Of a stretch of DNA of 64,000 bases, positions 42,395-50,714 are shown in pieces. The first letter of the stretch is position 1; the number at the start of each line of letters is the position of its first letter. The notes beneath the pieces were generated by a model. The model did not search any database, was not told the DNA's origin, and saw only the letters and a program-made list of their open reading frames with translations. The stretch comes from Actinokineospora baliensis (lineage in GTDB: Bacteria > Actinomycetota > Actinomycetes > Mycobacteriales > Pseudonocardiaceae), in assembly GCF_016907695.1 (NCBI RefSeq), contig NZ_JAFBCK010000001.1:1240001-1304000 (forward strand). Reading direction: 5' to 3'. A program made the position numbers and the translations under genes.

Positions 42395-43588
42395 ATGGAC
42401 CCGGTGCGCAACCCCTTCGCCCCCGGCGCCGGGCAGCGCCCCCCGGAGTTGGCGGGCCGGGAGCGGGAGCTGCAGGCGTTCGAGGTCGTGCTCGAACGGG
42501 TCGCCAGGGGCAGGCCGGAGCGCAGTCTCGTGCTCACCGGGCTGCGCGGTGTCGGCAAGACGGTCCTGCTCGGCGAGCTGCGCTCGATGGCGGTCCGCCG
42601 GGGCTGGGGCGCGGGCAAGATCGAAGCCCGGCCGGACGCCGACCTGCGGCGCCCGCTCTCGGCCGCGCTGCACCGGGCGATCCGCGACCTGGCCGTGCGG
42701 CACCGGGCGCCGGAGCGGGTCGAGCAGGTGCTCGGCGTGCTCAAGGCGTTCGCGCTGAAGGCGAGCCCGGACGGCGCCAAGCTGCGCGAGCGCTGGCAGC
42801 CGGGCATCGATGTGCCCGCCGCCCAGGGCAGGGCTGACTCCGGCGACATCGAGATCGACCTGGTCGAGCTGTTCACCGAGGTCGCGGAGCTGGCCCAGGA
42901 CGTCGGCACCGGTGTCGCGGTGCTGATCGACGAGATGCAGGACATCGGCGCCGACGACATCTCCGCCCTGTGCGCCGCCTGCCACGAGCTGTCCCAGTCC
43001 GGCGCGCCGCTGGTCGTGGTCGGCGCCGGGCTGCCGCACCTGCCCGCGGTGCTCTCGGCGAGCAAGTCCTATTCCGAGCGGCTGTTCCGCTACGTGCGCA
43101 TCGACCGGCTCGACCGCGAGGACGCCGACCAGGCCGTGCTGGTGCCGGTCGACCGGGAGCGGGCCGAGATCACCCCGGACGCCCTGGCCGCGCTGTTCGA
43201 GCGCTCCGGCGGGTACCCGTACTTCATCCAGGCCTTCGGCAAGGCCGCGTGGGACGCAGCGCCAGCCGACCCGATCACCGCCGAGGACGTGCTGGTCGCC
43301 GCGCCGGAGGCCGAGGCGGAGTTGGCGGTGGGGTTCTTCGGCTCCCGCTACGAGCGCGCGACGCCCGCCGAGCGGGAGTACCTGCGGGCGATGGCCGAGC
43401 TGACCGACGGCAAGGACGAGAGCTCCGGGACCTCCGACATCGCGGTGTTCCTCGGCCGCAAGCCCTCGTCCCTCTCGCCCGCGCGCGACAGCCTGATCAA
43501 GAAGGGCCTGGTCTACTCCGCCGAGCGCGGCCGGATCGCCTTCACCGTGCCGCACTTCGGCCGCTACCTGCTGGGGATGGAGGAGTGA
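42395..43588 (+). CDS. AAA-family ATP-binding protein
   Basis: The 397-residue protein has Walker A TGLRGVGKTVLL (about residues 48-59), an extended N-terminal LAGRERELQAFEVVLERV box, Walker B VAVLIDEMQD, a sensor-like VVVGAGLPHLP, and a C-terminal winged-helix-like segment (IAVFLGRKPSSLSPARDSLIKKGLVYSAERGRIAFTVPHFGRYLL). This Orc1/Cdc6-like AAA layout is common in stand-alone actinobacterial ATPases of unknown role. No adjacent effector gene was recognised. Confidence 0.85.
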   Translation: MDPVRNPFAPGAGQRPPELAGRERELQAFEVVLERVARGRPERSLVLTGLRGVGKTVLLGELRSMAVRRGWGAGKIEARPDADLRRPLSAALHRAIRDLAVRHRAPERVEQVLGVLKAFALKASPDGAKLRERWQPGIDVPAAQGRADSGDIEIDLVELFTEVAELAQDVGTGVAVLIDEMQDIGADDISALCAACHELSQSGAPLVVVGAGLPHLPAVLSASKSYSERLFRYVRIDRLDREDADQAVLVPVDRERAEITPDALAALFERSGGYPYFIQAFGKAAWDAAPADPITAEDVLVAAPEAEAELAVGFFGSRYERATPAEREYLRAMAELTDGKDESSGTSDIAVFLGRKPSSLSPARDSLIKKGLVYSAERGRIAFTVPHFGRYLLGMEE

Positions 43589-43870
43589 CGCCGGTTCTGG
43601 CGCACTCTTCTCCTATCTAGCCGATTCCCTAGAAAGACCACTACACCGCGATCGGTGATCGCGGTGCGCCCGCGCGCGTTAGCACAGTGTTCGCCAGGTC
43701 ACAAGAAACCGGACACTATCCGGTGAGCTTCAGGTCACCGCCGATGATTCGTCGGTGTGTGCCCCAGTTCACCGGACAGACGCGTGCAATCTCGGCCCCT
43801 AGCGTGCATACTTAGGTCATGCCACTCAGCCAGAGCGGCTACCGAGGTCCTTAGAGGGGATGCAAGAGCA

Positions 43871-44014
43871 ATGAACGTGACCGCGAAGATCCGTGCCCGC
43901 CGCGCCGAGGCCCGGACGCGCAAGGCCGTGAACCGCGCGATCGACCAGGCCGCCACGCCGGCGATGCGCCACGAGCTGATCGCCCTGGCGCAGACCCAGA
44001 ACGTCTGGCGCTGA
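43871..44014 (+). CDS. Small basic conserved protein
   Basis: The 47-residue product MNVTAKIRARRAEARTRKAVNRAIDQAATPAMRHELIALAQTQNVWR is given here in outline: a highly basic helical N-terminus, then a short neutral helix. GAGGGG lies about 12 nt upstream. Similar tiny proteins occur widely in this actinobacterial family. The product could bind nucleic acid or the ribosome. A strong terminator follows within 12 bp, supporting a real short gene. Confidence 0.72.
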   Translation: MNVTAKIRARRAEARTRKAVNRAIDQAATPAMRHELIALAQTQNVWR

Positions 44015-44025
44015 CCCACGAGCTG

Positions 44026-44066
44026 GGGCTGGAGATGTGATGCAGGGCACATCTCCAGCCCGTTGT
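44026..44066 (+). terminator. Terminator of the small basic protein gene
   Basis: GGGCTGGAGATGTG at 44026-44039 pairs perfectly with 44048-44061 around an 8-nt loop, followed by GTTGT. It begins 11 bp after the stop at 44014. Confidence 0.82.
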
Positions 44067-44101
44067 AACACCACCGGGGCTCTTCACGATGTTCCGGTTG
44101 A

Positions 44102-44156
44102 CCCCGTAGCGCTGGCGGACCCCCGACCTGGCAGCGCTACGGGGTTTCCTTATTTC
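44102..44156. terminator. Second hairpin with T-rich tail
   Basis: CCCCGTAGCGCT at 44102-44113 pairs perfectly with 44133-44144, followed by TTTCCTTATTT. Forty bp after the previous terminator, it could be a tandem terminator, the end of a short untranslated RNA, or the terminator of something read from the right. Confidence 0.7.
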
Positions 44157-44620
44157 CCAGGGCTTTCGCCCATTCCCGCCAGGCGGACCCCACCGCCGCC
44201 GCCACCGGTCCACCCCGCGCTCGGCCGCCGGGTGAAGTGGCCCGGTTCGACGGGCAGCGAACGGCACCCGATCCGCGCCAGGGCATCGCCCGCGCCGCCG
44301 AGCGCACCGGCCCGCGGTCGATCATTGGTCGCCCTAGAGCGACCAACGGAGAGTGACCGTATTTCGCCAATCACCATGGGATTGCTCTGTGCGGATGAAC
44401 CGGACACCGGCACCGAGCGTCGTCGCACTGCTCCGCCTGGATTGCCTGGTCCGTGCCGGATTGGGCCAAGTGCGCCACCACTACTCCACCCGTTCAGTTC
44501 TACAGCCGACGGATGGCGGTTGTCGTAGGCCATCCGCAGTAGCAGTGGGTCATGACATCACCCGATAGGTGAGGCGGATCACAAGGATGCCGCTCACCGA
44601 CGAACACGCTCCGCTTACCG
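44157..44620. other. Non-coding region
   Basis: No frame in this 464-bp stretch has a convincing start, ribosome binding site and protein-like composition. Leftward frames are Gly/Arg/Ser-rich and judged spurious. The right end leads into a putative operator. No RNA gene was recognised. Confidence 0.5.
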
Positions 44621-44636
44621 TCTACTACCCAGTAGT
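44621..44636. promoter_or_regulatory. Putative TetR operator, copy 3
   Basis: TCTACTACCCAGTAGT lies 69 bp before the membrane-protein gene at 44705. It shares the CTAC/AGTAG half sites and spacing of the sites at 37965 and 40951, so that gene may belong to the same regulon. Confidence 0.55.
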
Positions 44637-44704
44637 TACCTGCCCGGCACCGTTCGACCGGGAAACTGATCGGTAATCGCAGTACCACGAAGGAGCCTGA
44701 CACC

Positions 44705-45052
44705 TTGGCCGTGACAGGAACGGAGTCCGTGGGCACGGACGTCCGCCGCACCCTGCACCTCACCTTCGAAGACCCGGCACTGCAGGTGCCGCCCATGCCA
44801 CACCACTACGTGGACCGGGCCACCAGTGCCGACGCCGCCGAACCGCACGCGCGCCGCACCCGCCTGCACGACAGAGCGCTGGTGCTCGCCGAACGGTTGC
44901 TCGGCGGCTGGGCGCCGACGCTGCACCGGGCGATGTTGCTGGTCGCCTGCGTCGTCGTGGCGCTCGGCGTGCTCGCCGTCGTCGCCGGGGTCGTGCCAGC
45001 ACTGCTGAGCGCGGCGCTGCTGGTGCTGATGACCGTCCTGCGCCAGCGCTGA
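44705..45052 (+). CDS. Small membrane protein, possibly lipid-regulon member
   Basis: TTG 44705 (AAGGAG 9 nt upstream) or GTG 44711 gives about 115 residues. The N-terminal 70 residues are soluble and polar with ALVLAERLLGGWAPTLHR. A hydrophobic C-terminus follows (AMLLVACVVVALGVLAVVAGVVPALLSAALLVLMTVL), forming one or two membrane helices, then RQR. The family is not recognised. A palindrome matching the TetR sites lies in its upstream region. Confidence 0.66.
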   Translation: MAVTGTESVGTDVRRTLHLTFEDPALQVPPMPHHYVDRATSADAAEPHARRTRLHDRALVLAERLLGGWAPTLHRAMLLVACVVVALGVLAVVAGVVPALLSAALLVLMTVLRQR

Positions 45053-45060
45053 TCGATGCC

Positions 45061-45096
45061 GGAAGGGGCGGGTCCGCGCCGGGACCCGCCCCTTCC
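45061..45096. terminator. Bidirectional terminator between convergent genes
   Basis: GGAAGGGGCGGGTCC at 45061-45075 pairs perfectly with 45082-45096. It sits between the stops of the rightward gene (45052) and the leftward symporter (45120) and could end both transcripts. Confidence 0.78.
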
Positions 45097-45119
45097 CCAC
45101 CTCAGGGCAGCCGCTCGGG

Positions 45120-46754
45120 TCAGTGCGCGCCGACCGGCCGCAGCTTCGCCGAGTCCTCGTCGACGTGGTAGTCGGCGGGCTCGGTCTGGTCGATGCCGTT
45201 GAACACCTTGAGCTTGCGGGCCAGCAGGGTGATCAGCACCGCCACCACCAGGTTTGCCACCAGCGCAACGAACCCGACGTAGATCTGCACCGTCGTGCCA
45301 CCGAACGGGTGCCAGCCGAACAGGTTCAGCTCACCGAGCTTGAGCGCGGACGCGCCGAAGTGCTTTCGCTTGCCGTCGGCGCTGGGGATGGTGAAGAGCA
45401 TGATCATTCCCCAGCCCATCCCGGCGATCCACCCGCCGACCAGGCCCCAGATGTGGAACCAGCGGGTGTAGAGCGCGATCGCCACCGCTGGCAGCGTCTG
45501 CAGGATCATCACGCCGCCGATGAGCTGCAGGTCGATGGAGAACTGCGGATCGATGAACAGCACGAAGGCCACCGCGCCGAACTTGACCACCAGCGAGGCG
45601 AACTTGGCCTGCTTGGCCTCGTCCTTCGGGGTGGCGTCGCGGCGGATGTACTCCTTGTAGATGTTGCGGGTCCACAGGTTCGCCGCCGCGATGGACATGA
45701 TCGCCGCGGGCACCAGGGCGCCGATGCCGATCGCGGCGAAGGCGACGCCCGCGAACCAGGACGGGAACTGCCCGGCGAACAGGTTCGGGATGATCGTGTT
45801 CGTGTCCGGGTTGCCGGTCGCCTGGTTCACCAGCGGCTTGGTCCCCGCGGCGATGGCCACGAAACCCAGCAGTGCCAACAGGCCCAGCAGCAACGAGTAC
45901 GCGGGCAGCGCGGACATGTTGCGCTTGATCACGTTGCGGCCGCGCGAGGCGAGCACGCCGGTGAGCGAGTGCGGGTAGAGGAACAGCGCCAGCGCCGAAC
46001 CGAGGGCCAGCGTCGCGTACTGCAACTGGTTGTTGGCGTTGAGCAGCAGCCCGTCGCCTGGGGCAGGCGTCGCCTTGAACTTCTCGTCGGCCGCCTGGAA
46101 GATCTCGCCCCACCCGCCGAGCTTGATCGGCAGGTACACCACGGCGACGACGATCACGACGTAGACCAGGATGTCCTTGACGAAGGCGATCAGCGCGGGC
46201 GCCCGCAGGCCGGACTGGTAGGTGTAGACCGCCAGGATGACGAACGCGATCAGCAGCGGCAGGTGCCCGACGATGCCGGACCCGTTGAGCCCCAACGTGC
46301 GCAGCACCGCCTCCAGCCCGACCAGCTGCAGCGCGATGTAGGGCATGGTCGCCACGATGCCGGTGATCGCCACCAGCAGCGCGAGCACCGAGGAGCCGTA
46401 GCGGCCGCGGACGAAGTCGGCGGGTGTCACGTACCCGCGGGCGCGCGACACCGACCAGATCCGCAGCAACGGCATGAACGCCAGCGGGTAGAGGATCACG
46501 GTGTAGGGCAGGGCGAAGAAGCCTGCCGCCCCGGCGCTGAACATCAGCGCCGGCACCGCGACGAAGGTGTAGGCCGTGTAGACGTCACCGCCGATGAGGA
46601 ACCAGGTGATCCACGACCCGAACTTGCGCCCGCCGAGGCCCCACTCGTCGAGGTGGTCGAGGGTGGTGCCCGCCTTCCACTTGGCCGCGACGAAGCCGAG
46701 CACGGTCACCAGGCCGAACAGGACGACGAAGACGATCAGCTCGGTCCACTTCAT
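45120..46754 (-). CDS. mctP: Monocarboxylate sodium:solute symporter (MctP-type)
   Basis: This 544-residue SSS-family carrier has about 13 membrane helices and imports short monocarboxylates such as acetate, pyruvate or lactate with a cation. Landmarks are WGLGGRKFGSWITWFLIGGDVYTAYTFVAVPALMF, RARGYVTPADFVRGRYGS, FLYPHSLTGVLASRGRNVIKRNMSALPAYSL and IGALVPAAIMSIAAANLWTRNIY. The start overlaps the stop of the DUF3311 gene by 4 bp, a pairing typical of this subfamily. It lies near PEPCK, consistent with growth on C2/C3 acids. Confidence 0.93.
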   Translation of the reverse strand: MKWTELIVFVVLFGLVTVLGFVAAKWKAGTTLDHLDEWGLGGRKFGSWITWFLIGGDVYTAYTFVAVPALMFSAGAAGFFALPYTVILYPLAFMPLLRIWSVSRARGYVTPADFVRGRYGSSVLALLVAITGIVATMPYIALQLVGLEAVLRTLGLNGSGIVGHLPLLIAFVILAVYTYQSGLRAPALIAFVKDILVYVVIVVAVVYLPIKLGGWGEIFQAADEKFKATPAPGDGLLLNANNQLQYATLALGSALALFLYPHSLTGVLASRGRNVIKRNMSALPAYSLLLGLLALLGFVAIAAGTKPLVNQATGNPDTNTIIPNLFAGQFPSWFAGVAFAAIGIGALVPAAIMSIAAANLWTRNIYKEYIRRDATPKDEAKQAKFASLVVKFGAVAFVLFIDPQFSIDLQLIGGVMILQTLPAVAIALYTRWFHIWGLVGGWIAGMGWGMIMLFTIPSADGKRKHFGASALKLGELNLFGWHPFGGTTVQIYVGFVALVANLVVAVLITLLARKLKVFNGIDQTEPADYHVDEDSAKLRPVGAH

Positions 46755-47020
46755 CGGCCCGCTCCCTCGTCCAGGGTGTCCACGTCGCGGTCGGTGCCGC
46801 GCGCCGGGACCGTCGGCTTGTCCTTGGTCTTGGCGAACACGATCGCGGTCGCCAGCACGCCGAGCGCGACGCCCGCGAGCTGGAACCAGTAGAAGAACGG
46901 CAGGCCCAGCAGCGCGGGCCCGGTCCGGTTGAAGATCGGGGTGATCAGCAGGGCGAGTGGGATCAGCAGCAGCAGGTTCCAGTTGCTCCAGCGGATGCCG
47001 GAGCGGCCGGGTTGTGTCAT
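46751..47020 (-). CDS. DUF3311 membrane partner of the symporter
   Basis: ATG 47020 gives 89 residues with two membrane helices (WNLLLLIPLALLITPIF, then FYWFQLAGVALGVLATAIVFAKTKD) and a charged tail. The GLPFFYWFQLA segment is typical of DUF3311. Such proteins are always found beside mctP-type symporters and are presumed to be accessory subunits. The gene is coupled to the symporter by ATGA. Confidence 0.9.
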   Translation of the reverse strand: MTQPGRSGIRWSNWNLLLLIPLALLITPIFNRTGPALLGLPFFYWFQLAGVALGVLATAIVFAKTKDKPTVPARGTDRDVDTLDEGAGR

Positions 47021-47138
47021 CGGGGCCTCGCTCTCCGTGACGGGGTGATGCCGCGACACCCTATGGCCAGACACCGGGTCCCGTCACCAGGTAACTCGGT
47101 GTGGGTCCATTTGGCCCTTTGTTGGCGACCGATCGCCG

Positions 47139-47195
47139 TTGTCCACCGCCGCTCTCCACAGGCTGTGCACAACCCTGTCCACAGCTTGTGGACAA
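47139..47195. other. Dense cluster of DnaA-box-like sequences
   Basis: Within 57 bp lie TTGTCCACC (47139), CTCTCCACA (47152), TGTGCACAA (47164, minus strand), CTGTCCACA (47175) and TTGTGGACAA (47186, an exact box on the minus strand). Two more degenerate boxes follow at 47251 and 47276. Actinobacterial DnaA prefers TTGTCCACA. No dnaA or dnaN is nearby, so this is not the usual oriC context. It could be a DnaA-titration or regulatory site. Confidence 0.6.
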
Positions 47196-47272
47196 CTCTG
47201 CGGCGGCTGTGACATGTGGGACTGGTGGGTAGGACCAGGGGATGGCTCAGTTGTCCCCAGGGTGTTCCCAGG

Positions 47273-47503
47273 TCAGTCCACAGCCGAGGCGACCCGGGCG
47301 GCGAGCTCGTCGCCGACGATCAGCAGGCACGGCAGGCACCGGGTGCCTTCATGCGAGCGGGTGACCCTGGCGTAGGGGACGGTGTGCTGGCAGGCCGCCT
47401 CGATGAAGCTCGCGGGCCGCTCACCAGCGGGGAAGGCGTGCACGCGGTCGTCGTACCCGGAGCGCTGCCAGCGCCACCCGCGCACGGCGTGCTGTTCGAC
47501 CAC
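47273..47503 (-). CDS. Small zinc-finger-like protein
   Basis: GTG 47503 is preceded by GGAGGGGAGG, giving 76 residues that start VVEQHAVRGWRWQRSGYDDRVHAFPAGERPASFIEAACQHTVP. Possible metal ligands are Cys and His in AACQHTVP and the pair in TRCLPCL. Proteins of this shape (WRW and AACxHxVP, then CLPC) are common and unstudied in Pseudonocardiaceae. Degenerate DnaA boxes lie near its 3' end. Confidence 0.72.
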   Translation of the reverse strand: MVEQHAVRGWRWQRSGYDDRVHAFPAGERPASFIEAACQHTVPYARVTRSHEGTRCLPCLLIVGDELAARVASAVD

Positions 47504-47581
47504 TGGCCCTCCCCTCCTCGGTGTGCGCACACCATCCCAGAACGGACACCGGCGTGCTGTGACCCACCGAACACGCACACG

Positions 47582-47622
47582 AAAAATCGGCCCCCACCAC
47601 GCACGTGGTGAGGGCCGATTTC
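47582..47622 (-). terminator. Terminator of pckG
   Basis: AAATCGGCCC at 47584-47593 pairs with GGGCCGATTT at 47612-47621, with an inner CACCAC/GTGGTG stem. On the minus strand it ends in TTTTT, a complete intrinsic terminator 14 bp after the pckG stop. Confidence 0.88.
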
Positions 47623-47635
47623 TGTGTATTGAGGA

Positions 47636-49459
47636 CTAGCCCAAGCGCTGCTTGAGGGACTCGAGCTCGTCCCGAAGCGGGGTGGGCAGCTTGTCGCCGA
47701 TCTTGTCGAACCACTCCTCGATCAGCGGCAGCTCCGCGCGCCACTCCTCGGCCGAGACCTCGAGCGCGGCCTCGATGTCGGCGCGGTCGCCGTCGACACC
47801 GTCCAGGTCGAGCTCGTCGGCGGTGGGCACCCAGCCGATCGGGGTCTCCCGCGCGGCGGCCTTGCCCTCGATCCGCTCGATGGCCCACTTCAGGATCCGG
47901 CTGTTCTCGCCGAACCCGGGCCACAGGAAGCGCTTGTCGTCGCCGCGGCGGAACCAGTTGACGTAGAAGATCTTCGGCAGCTTGGTCGCGTCGGCGCGCT
48001 TGCCGGTCTCGATCCAGTGGTTGAAGTAGTCACCGGCGTTGTAGCCGATGAACGGCAGCATCGCCATCGGGTCGCGGCGCACGACGCCGACCGCGCCGAC
48101 CGCGGCGGCGGTGGTCTCGCTGGAGAGCGTGGCGCCCATGAAGGTGCCGTGCTGCCAGTCGCGGGACTCGGTCACCAGCGGGATGGTCGTGGCCCGGCGG
48201 CCGCCGAAGAAGATCGCCGAGATCGGCACGCCCTGCGGGTCGTCCCACTCGGCGGCCTTGGTGTCGCACTGGTCGATCGGGGTGCAGTAGCGCGAGTTCG
48301 GGTGCGCCGCCTTCTCCTCCGACCCCGGGGTCCAGTCGGCCTTCTTCCACGACGTGAGGTGCTCCGGCGCCTCGCCGATGCCCTCCCACCAGATGTCACC
48401 GTCGTCGGTCAGGGCGACGTTGGTGAACAGGGAGTTGCCCTTGGCGATGGTGCGCATCGCGTTCGGGTTGGTGTGGTAGTCGGTACCCGGTGCCACGCCG
48501 AAGAAACCGTTCTCCGGGTTGACCGCGTAGAGGCGGCCGTCGGCGCCGAAGCGCATCCAGGCGATGTCGTCGCCGATGGTCTCGACCTTCCACCCCGGGA
48601 TGGTCGGCTCCAGCATGGCGAGGTTGGTCTTGCCGCAGGCGCTGGGGAAGGCCGCGGCGACGAAGTAGACCTTGTCCTCCGGCGAGGTCAGCTTCAGGAT
48701 CAGCATGTGCTCGGCGAGCCAGCCCTCGTCGCGGCCGATGACCGAGGCGATGCGCAGCGAGTAGCACTTCTTGCCCAGCAGCGCGTTGCCGCCGTACCCG
48801 GAGCCGTAGCTCCAGATCAGCCGCTCCTCCGGGAAGTGCACGATGTACTTGGTGTCGTTGCACGGCCACGCGACGTCGGCCTGGCCCGGCTCGAGCGGGG
48901 CGCCGATGGAGTGCAGCGCGGGCACGAAGTCGCGCTCGGTGCCGTCGGCGTCGATGAAGCGGTCGAGCGCCTTGGTGCCCATCCGGGTCATGATCTTCAT
49001 CGAGACCACGACGTACTCGGAATCGGTGATCTCCACGCCCAGCATCGGGTTCTCCGCGTTGAGCGGTCCCATGCAGAACGGGATCACGTACATGGTGCGA
49101 CCGCGCATCGACCCGCGGTAGAGCTCGGTCATGACCGACTTCATCTCGGCCGGGTCCATCCAGTTGTTGGTGGGACCGGCGTCGGCTTCGTCGACCGAGC
49201 AGATGTAGGTGCGCTCCTCGACCCGAGCGACGTCGTTGGGGTCGGAGGCCGCGTAGAACGAGTTCGGCTTCTTGTCCAGGCGGGTGAACGTGCCCGCGTC
49301 GACCAGCTTGTCGGTGAGCCGGGTCCACTCGTCCTCGGACCCGTCGACCCACACCACCTGCTCGGGGGCGGTCAGCTCGGCGACCTCGCGCACCCACGCC
49401 AGGAGTCGTTTGTGCGTCGTCGGTGCCTGGTCAACGCCAGGGATTGTCACTGCCGTCAT
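47636..49459 (-). CDS. pckG: Phosphoenolpyruvate carboxykinase (GTP)
   Basis: The 607-residue enzyme converts oxaloacetate and GTP to phosphoenolpyruvate, opening gluconeogenesis. The P-loop with the hyper-reactive Cys275 is FPSACGKTN (271-279). The substrate and metal regions are [26 protein letters not shown] and [15 protein letters not shown], and the guanine-binding Phe region is [15 protein letters not shown]. The length is normal for actinobacterial enzymes. It is monocistronic with its own terminator. Together with the nearby monocarboxylate carrier it suits growth on acids. Confidence 0.97.
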   Translation of the reverse strand: MTAVTIPGVDQAPTTHKRLLAWVREVAELTAPEQVVWVDGSEDEWTRLTDKLVDAGTFTRLDKKPNSFYAASDPNDVARVEERTYICSVDEADAGPTNNWMDPAEMKSVMTELYRGSMRGRTMYVIPFCMGPLNAENPMLGVEITDSEYVVVSMKIMTRMGTKALDRFIDADGTERDFVPALHSIGAPLEPGQADVAWPCNDTKYIVHFPEERLIWSYGSGYGGNALLGKKCYSLRIASVIGRDEGWLAEHMLILKLTSPEDKVYFVAAAFPSACGKTNLAMLEPTIPGWKVETIGDDIAWMRFGADGRLYAVNPENGFFGVAPGTDYHTNPNAMRTIAKGNSLFTNVALTDDGDIWWEGIGEAPEHLTSWKKADWTPGSEEKAAHPNSRYCTPIDQCDTKAAEWDDPQGVPISAIFFGGRRATTIPLVTESRDWQHGTFMGATLSSETTAAAVGAVGVVRRDPMAMLPFIGYNAGDYFNHWIETGKRADATKLPKIFYVNWFRRGDDKRFLWPGFGENSRILKWAIERIEGKAAARETPIGWVPTADELDLDGVDGDRADIEAALEVSAEEWRAELPLIEEWFDKIGDKLPTPLRDELESLKQRLG

Positions 49460-49784
49460 CTCGCCTCGTCTCCTGACTGAACGCCGAAATGCCGATCAGG
49501 ACACCACCGACCTGACCGGGGACGGCGGCGTCCTAACCGAATGGCTGAGCCCCCGCCCATGTCGAGCGGGTGCGTGCCGTGAAGGAATGCATATGAGGCT
49601 AGCGGGGTGACGGCGAGGTAACCGATACCTTGCCTGTCGGTTCTCTCACAAGAACGATAAGGGAATCGATTCAGTACCCACTTGCGAGGCCGCAAATCGA
49701 CCAATCGGACGTTCGGATACCGGACAGTCGTGACTCACAGTGAGATCACCCCCGACTGACCTGGGCAAACGGGGCTGAACAAGC
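49460..49784. other. Intergenic region upstream of pckG
   Basis: No coding frame was accepted in this 325-bp stretch. It should hold the pckG promoter. A small dyad AGGTA-ACCGA-TACCT at 49616-49630 could be a regulator site. The sequence around 49640-49690 is AT-richer than its surroundings. Confidence 0.45.
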
Positions 49785-49818
49785 GAGATCCCGGCACGGA
49801 GAGCCGTGCCGGGATCTC
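49785..49818 (-). terminator. Terminator after the acidic repeat gene
   Basis: GAGATCCCGGCACGG at 49785-49799 pairs perfectly with 49804-49818 around a 4-nt loop. On the minus strand it is followed by GCTTGTT. It ends the leftward transcript of the gene finishing at 49881. Confidence 0.82.
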
Positions 49819-49880
49819 ACTGAGCGTGGTTCAGATTACAGGGTGGGCAGCGTCTCGCCGCACCCCGGTAACGCGCGGGC

Positions 49881-50615
49881 TCAGCCCTGCCAGGCGGCGT
49901 CCGAGCCGGAGGCGGTGGGCGCGGCACCGGCCGAGTCGGACTCGTAGGAACCGTCGGCGTTGATGTGCCCGGTCTCCACGGTGGTCCACTCCTCGTCACC
50001 GGTGTGCTGCGCGACGGTCACGTCACCGTCGGCCTCGATGACGACGGCCTCGTCGGCCGAGCCGTCACCGTCGTTGTCGGTGAACGCGTAGGTGTTGCCC
50101 TGCTCGTCGGTGACCACGGCGGTGTCGTTGGTGCCGTCGCCGTCCGCGTCGTACTGGGCCGCGCCCGCGGTCACCTCGCCGGACTGGGTGTCGACGGTGA
50201 TCTCGCCGCCGGAGCCGGAGTTGACCGGGGTGGCGGCGTCGTCGCCGGAGTCGTGCGAGGGGGACTTCGAGCCGTGGTCGTCGGCGCCGTCGCCGCCGGG
50301 GGCGTTGACCGAGTCGGCGTCGGACTCGGTCCACTCGCCGGAGGTCTCGTTGTACTCGGCCGCGGCGAGCACGTTGCCCTGCTCGTCGAGCTGCACCGCG
50401 GTGTCGGCGGTGCCGTCGCCGTCGGTGTCGGCGAAGGCGATGTAGCCGTCTTCGGTCTGGACCACGGCGGTGTCGTTGTCGCCGTCCTGGTCGTAGTCGA
50501 AGTTCTCCTGGACCTCGTACTCCTCGCCACCGACCTCGACGGTCAACTCGTCGTGGCCCGCGTCTGCGGCGGTGTCGGTCGCGGTGTCATCGGCGCCGGT
50601 CTCGTCAACGTACAC
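49881..50615 (-). CDS. Acidic DxDxDG-repeat (calcium-binding-like) protein
   Basis: The 244-residue, extremely acidic protein has no signal peptide or membrane segment. Four calcium-loop-like motifs appear in two pairs: DYDQDGDNDTA and DTDGDGTADTA, then DADGDGTNDTA and DNDGDGSADEA. Each pair is followed by a strand-rich module ending in EW (GEWTESDAD, EEWTTVETG). The two halves are therefore an internal duplication joined by a Ser/Asp/Gly linker. Similar proteins lie next to dynamin-like genes in actinobacteria (compare IniB beside IniA/IniC). The role is unknown. Confidence 0.76.
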   Translation of the reverse strand: MYVDETGADDTATDTAADAGHDELTVEVGGEEYEVQENFDYDQDGDNDTAVVQTEDGYIAFADTDGDGTADTAVQLDEQGNVLAAAEYNETSGEWTESDADSVNAPGGDGADDHGSKSPSHDSGDDAATPVNSGSGGEITVDTQSGEVTAGAAQYDADGDGTNDTAVVTDEQGNTYAFTDNDGDGSADEAVVIEADGDVTVAQHTGDEEWTTVETGHINADGSYESDSAGAAPTASGSDAAWQG

Positions 50616-50714
50616 GGGTAGCCCCCTCTGGCTGATCCCTTGGCGGGATGGTCAATGGCTTGTTGTTGGCGGTATGACTGACGCTTCGCCCCGCTGGTTC
50701 CCGGCGTTACGACG

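Noticed and set aside
44137..44533. Leftward frames after the tandem hairpins
   Set aside because: They are Gly/Arg/Ser-rich, have no ribosome site, and would read into a terminator; treated as non-coding.
47139..47195. Calling the DnaA-box cluster the chromosomal origin
   Set aside because: The usual dnaA-dnaN neighbourhood is absent and no AT-rich unwinding region is evident.
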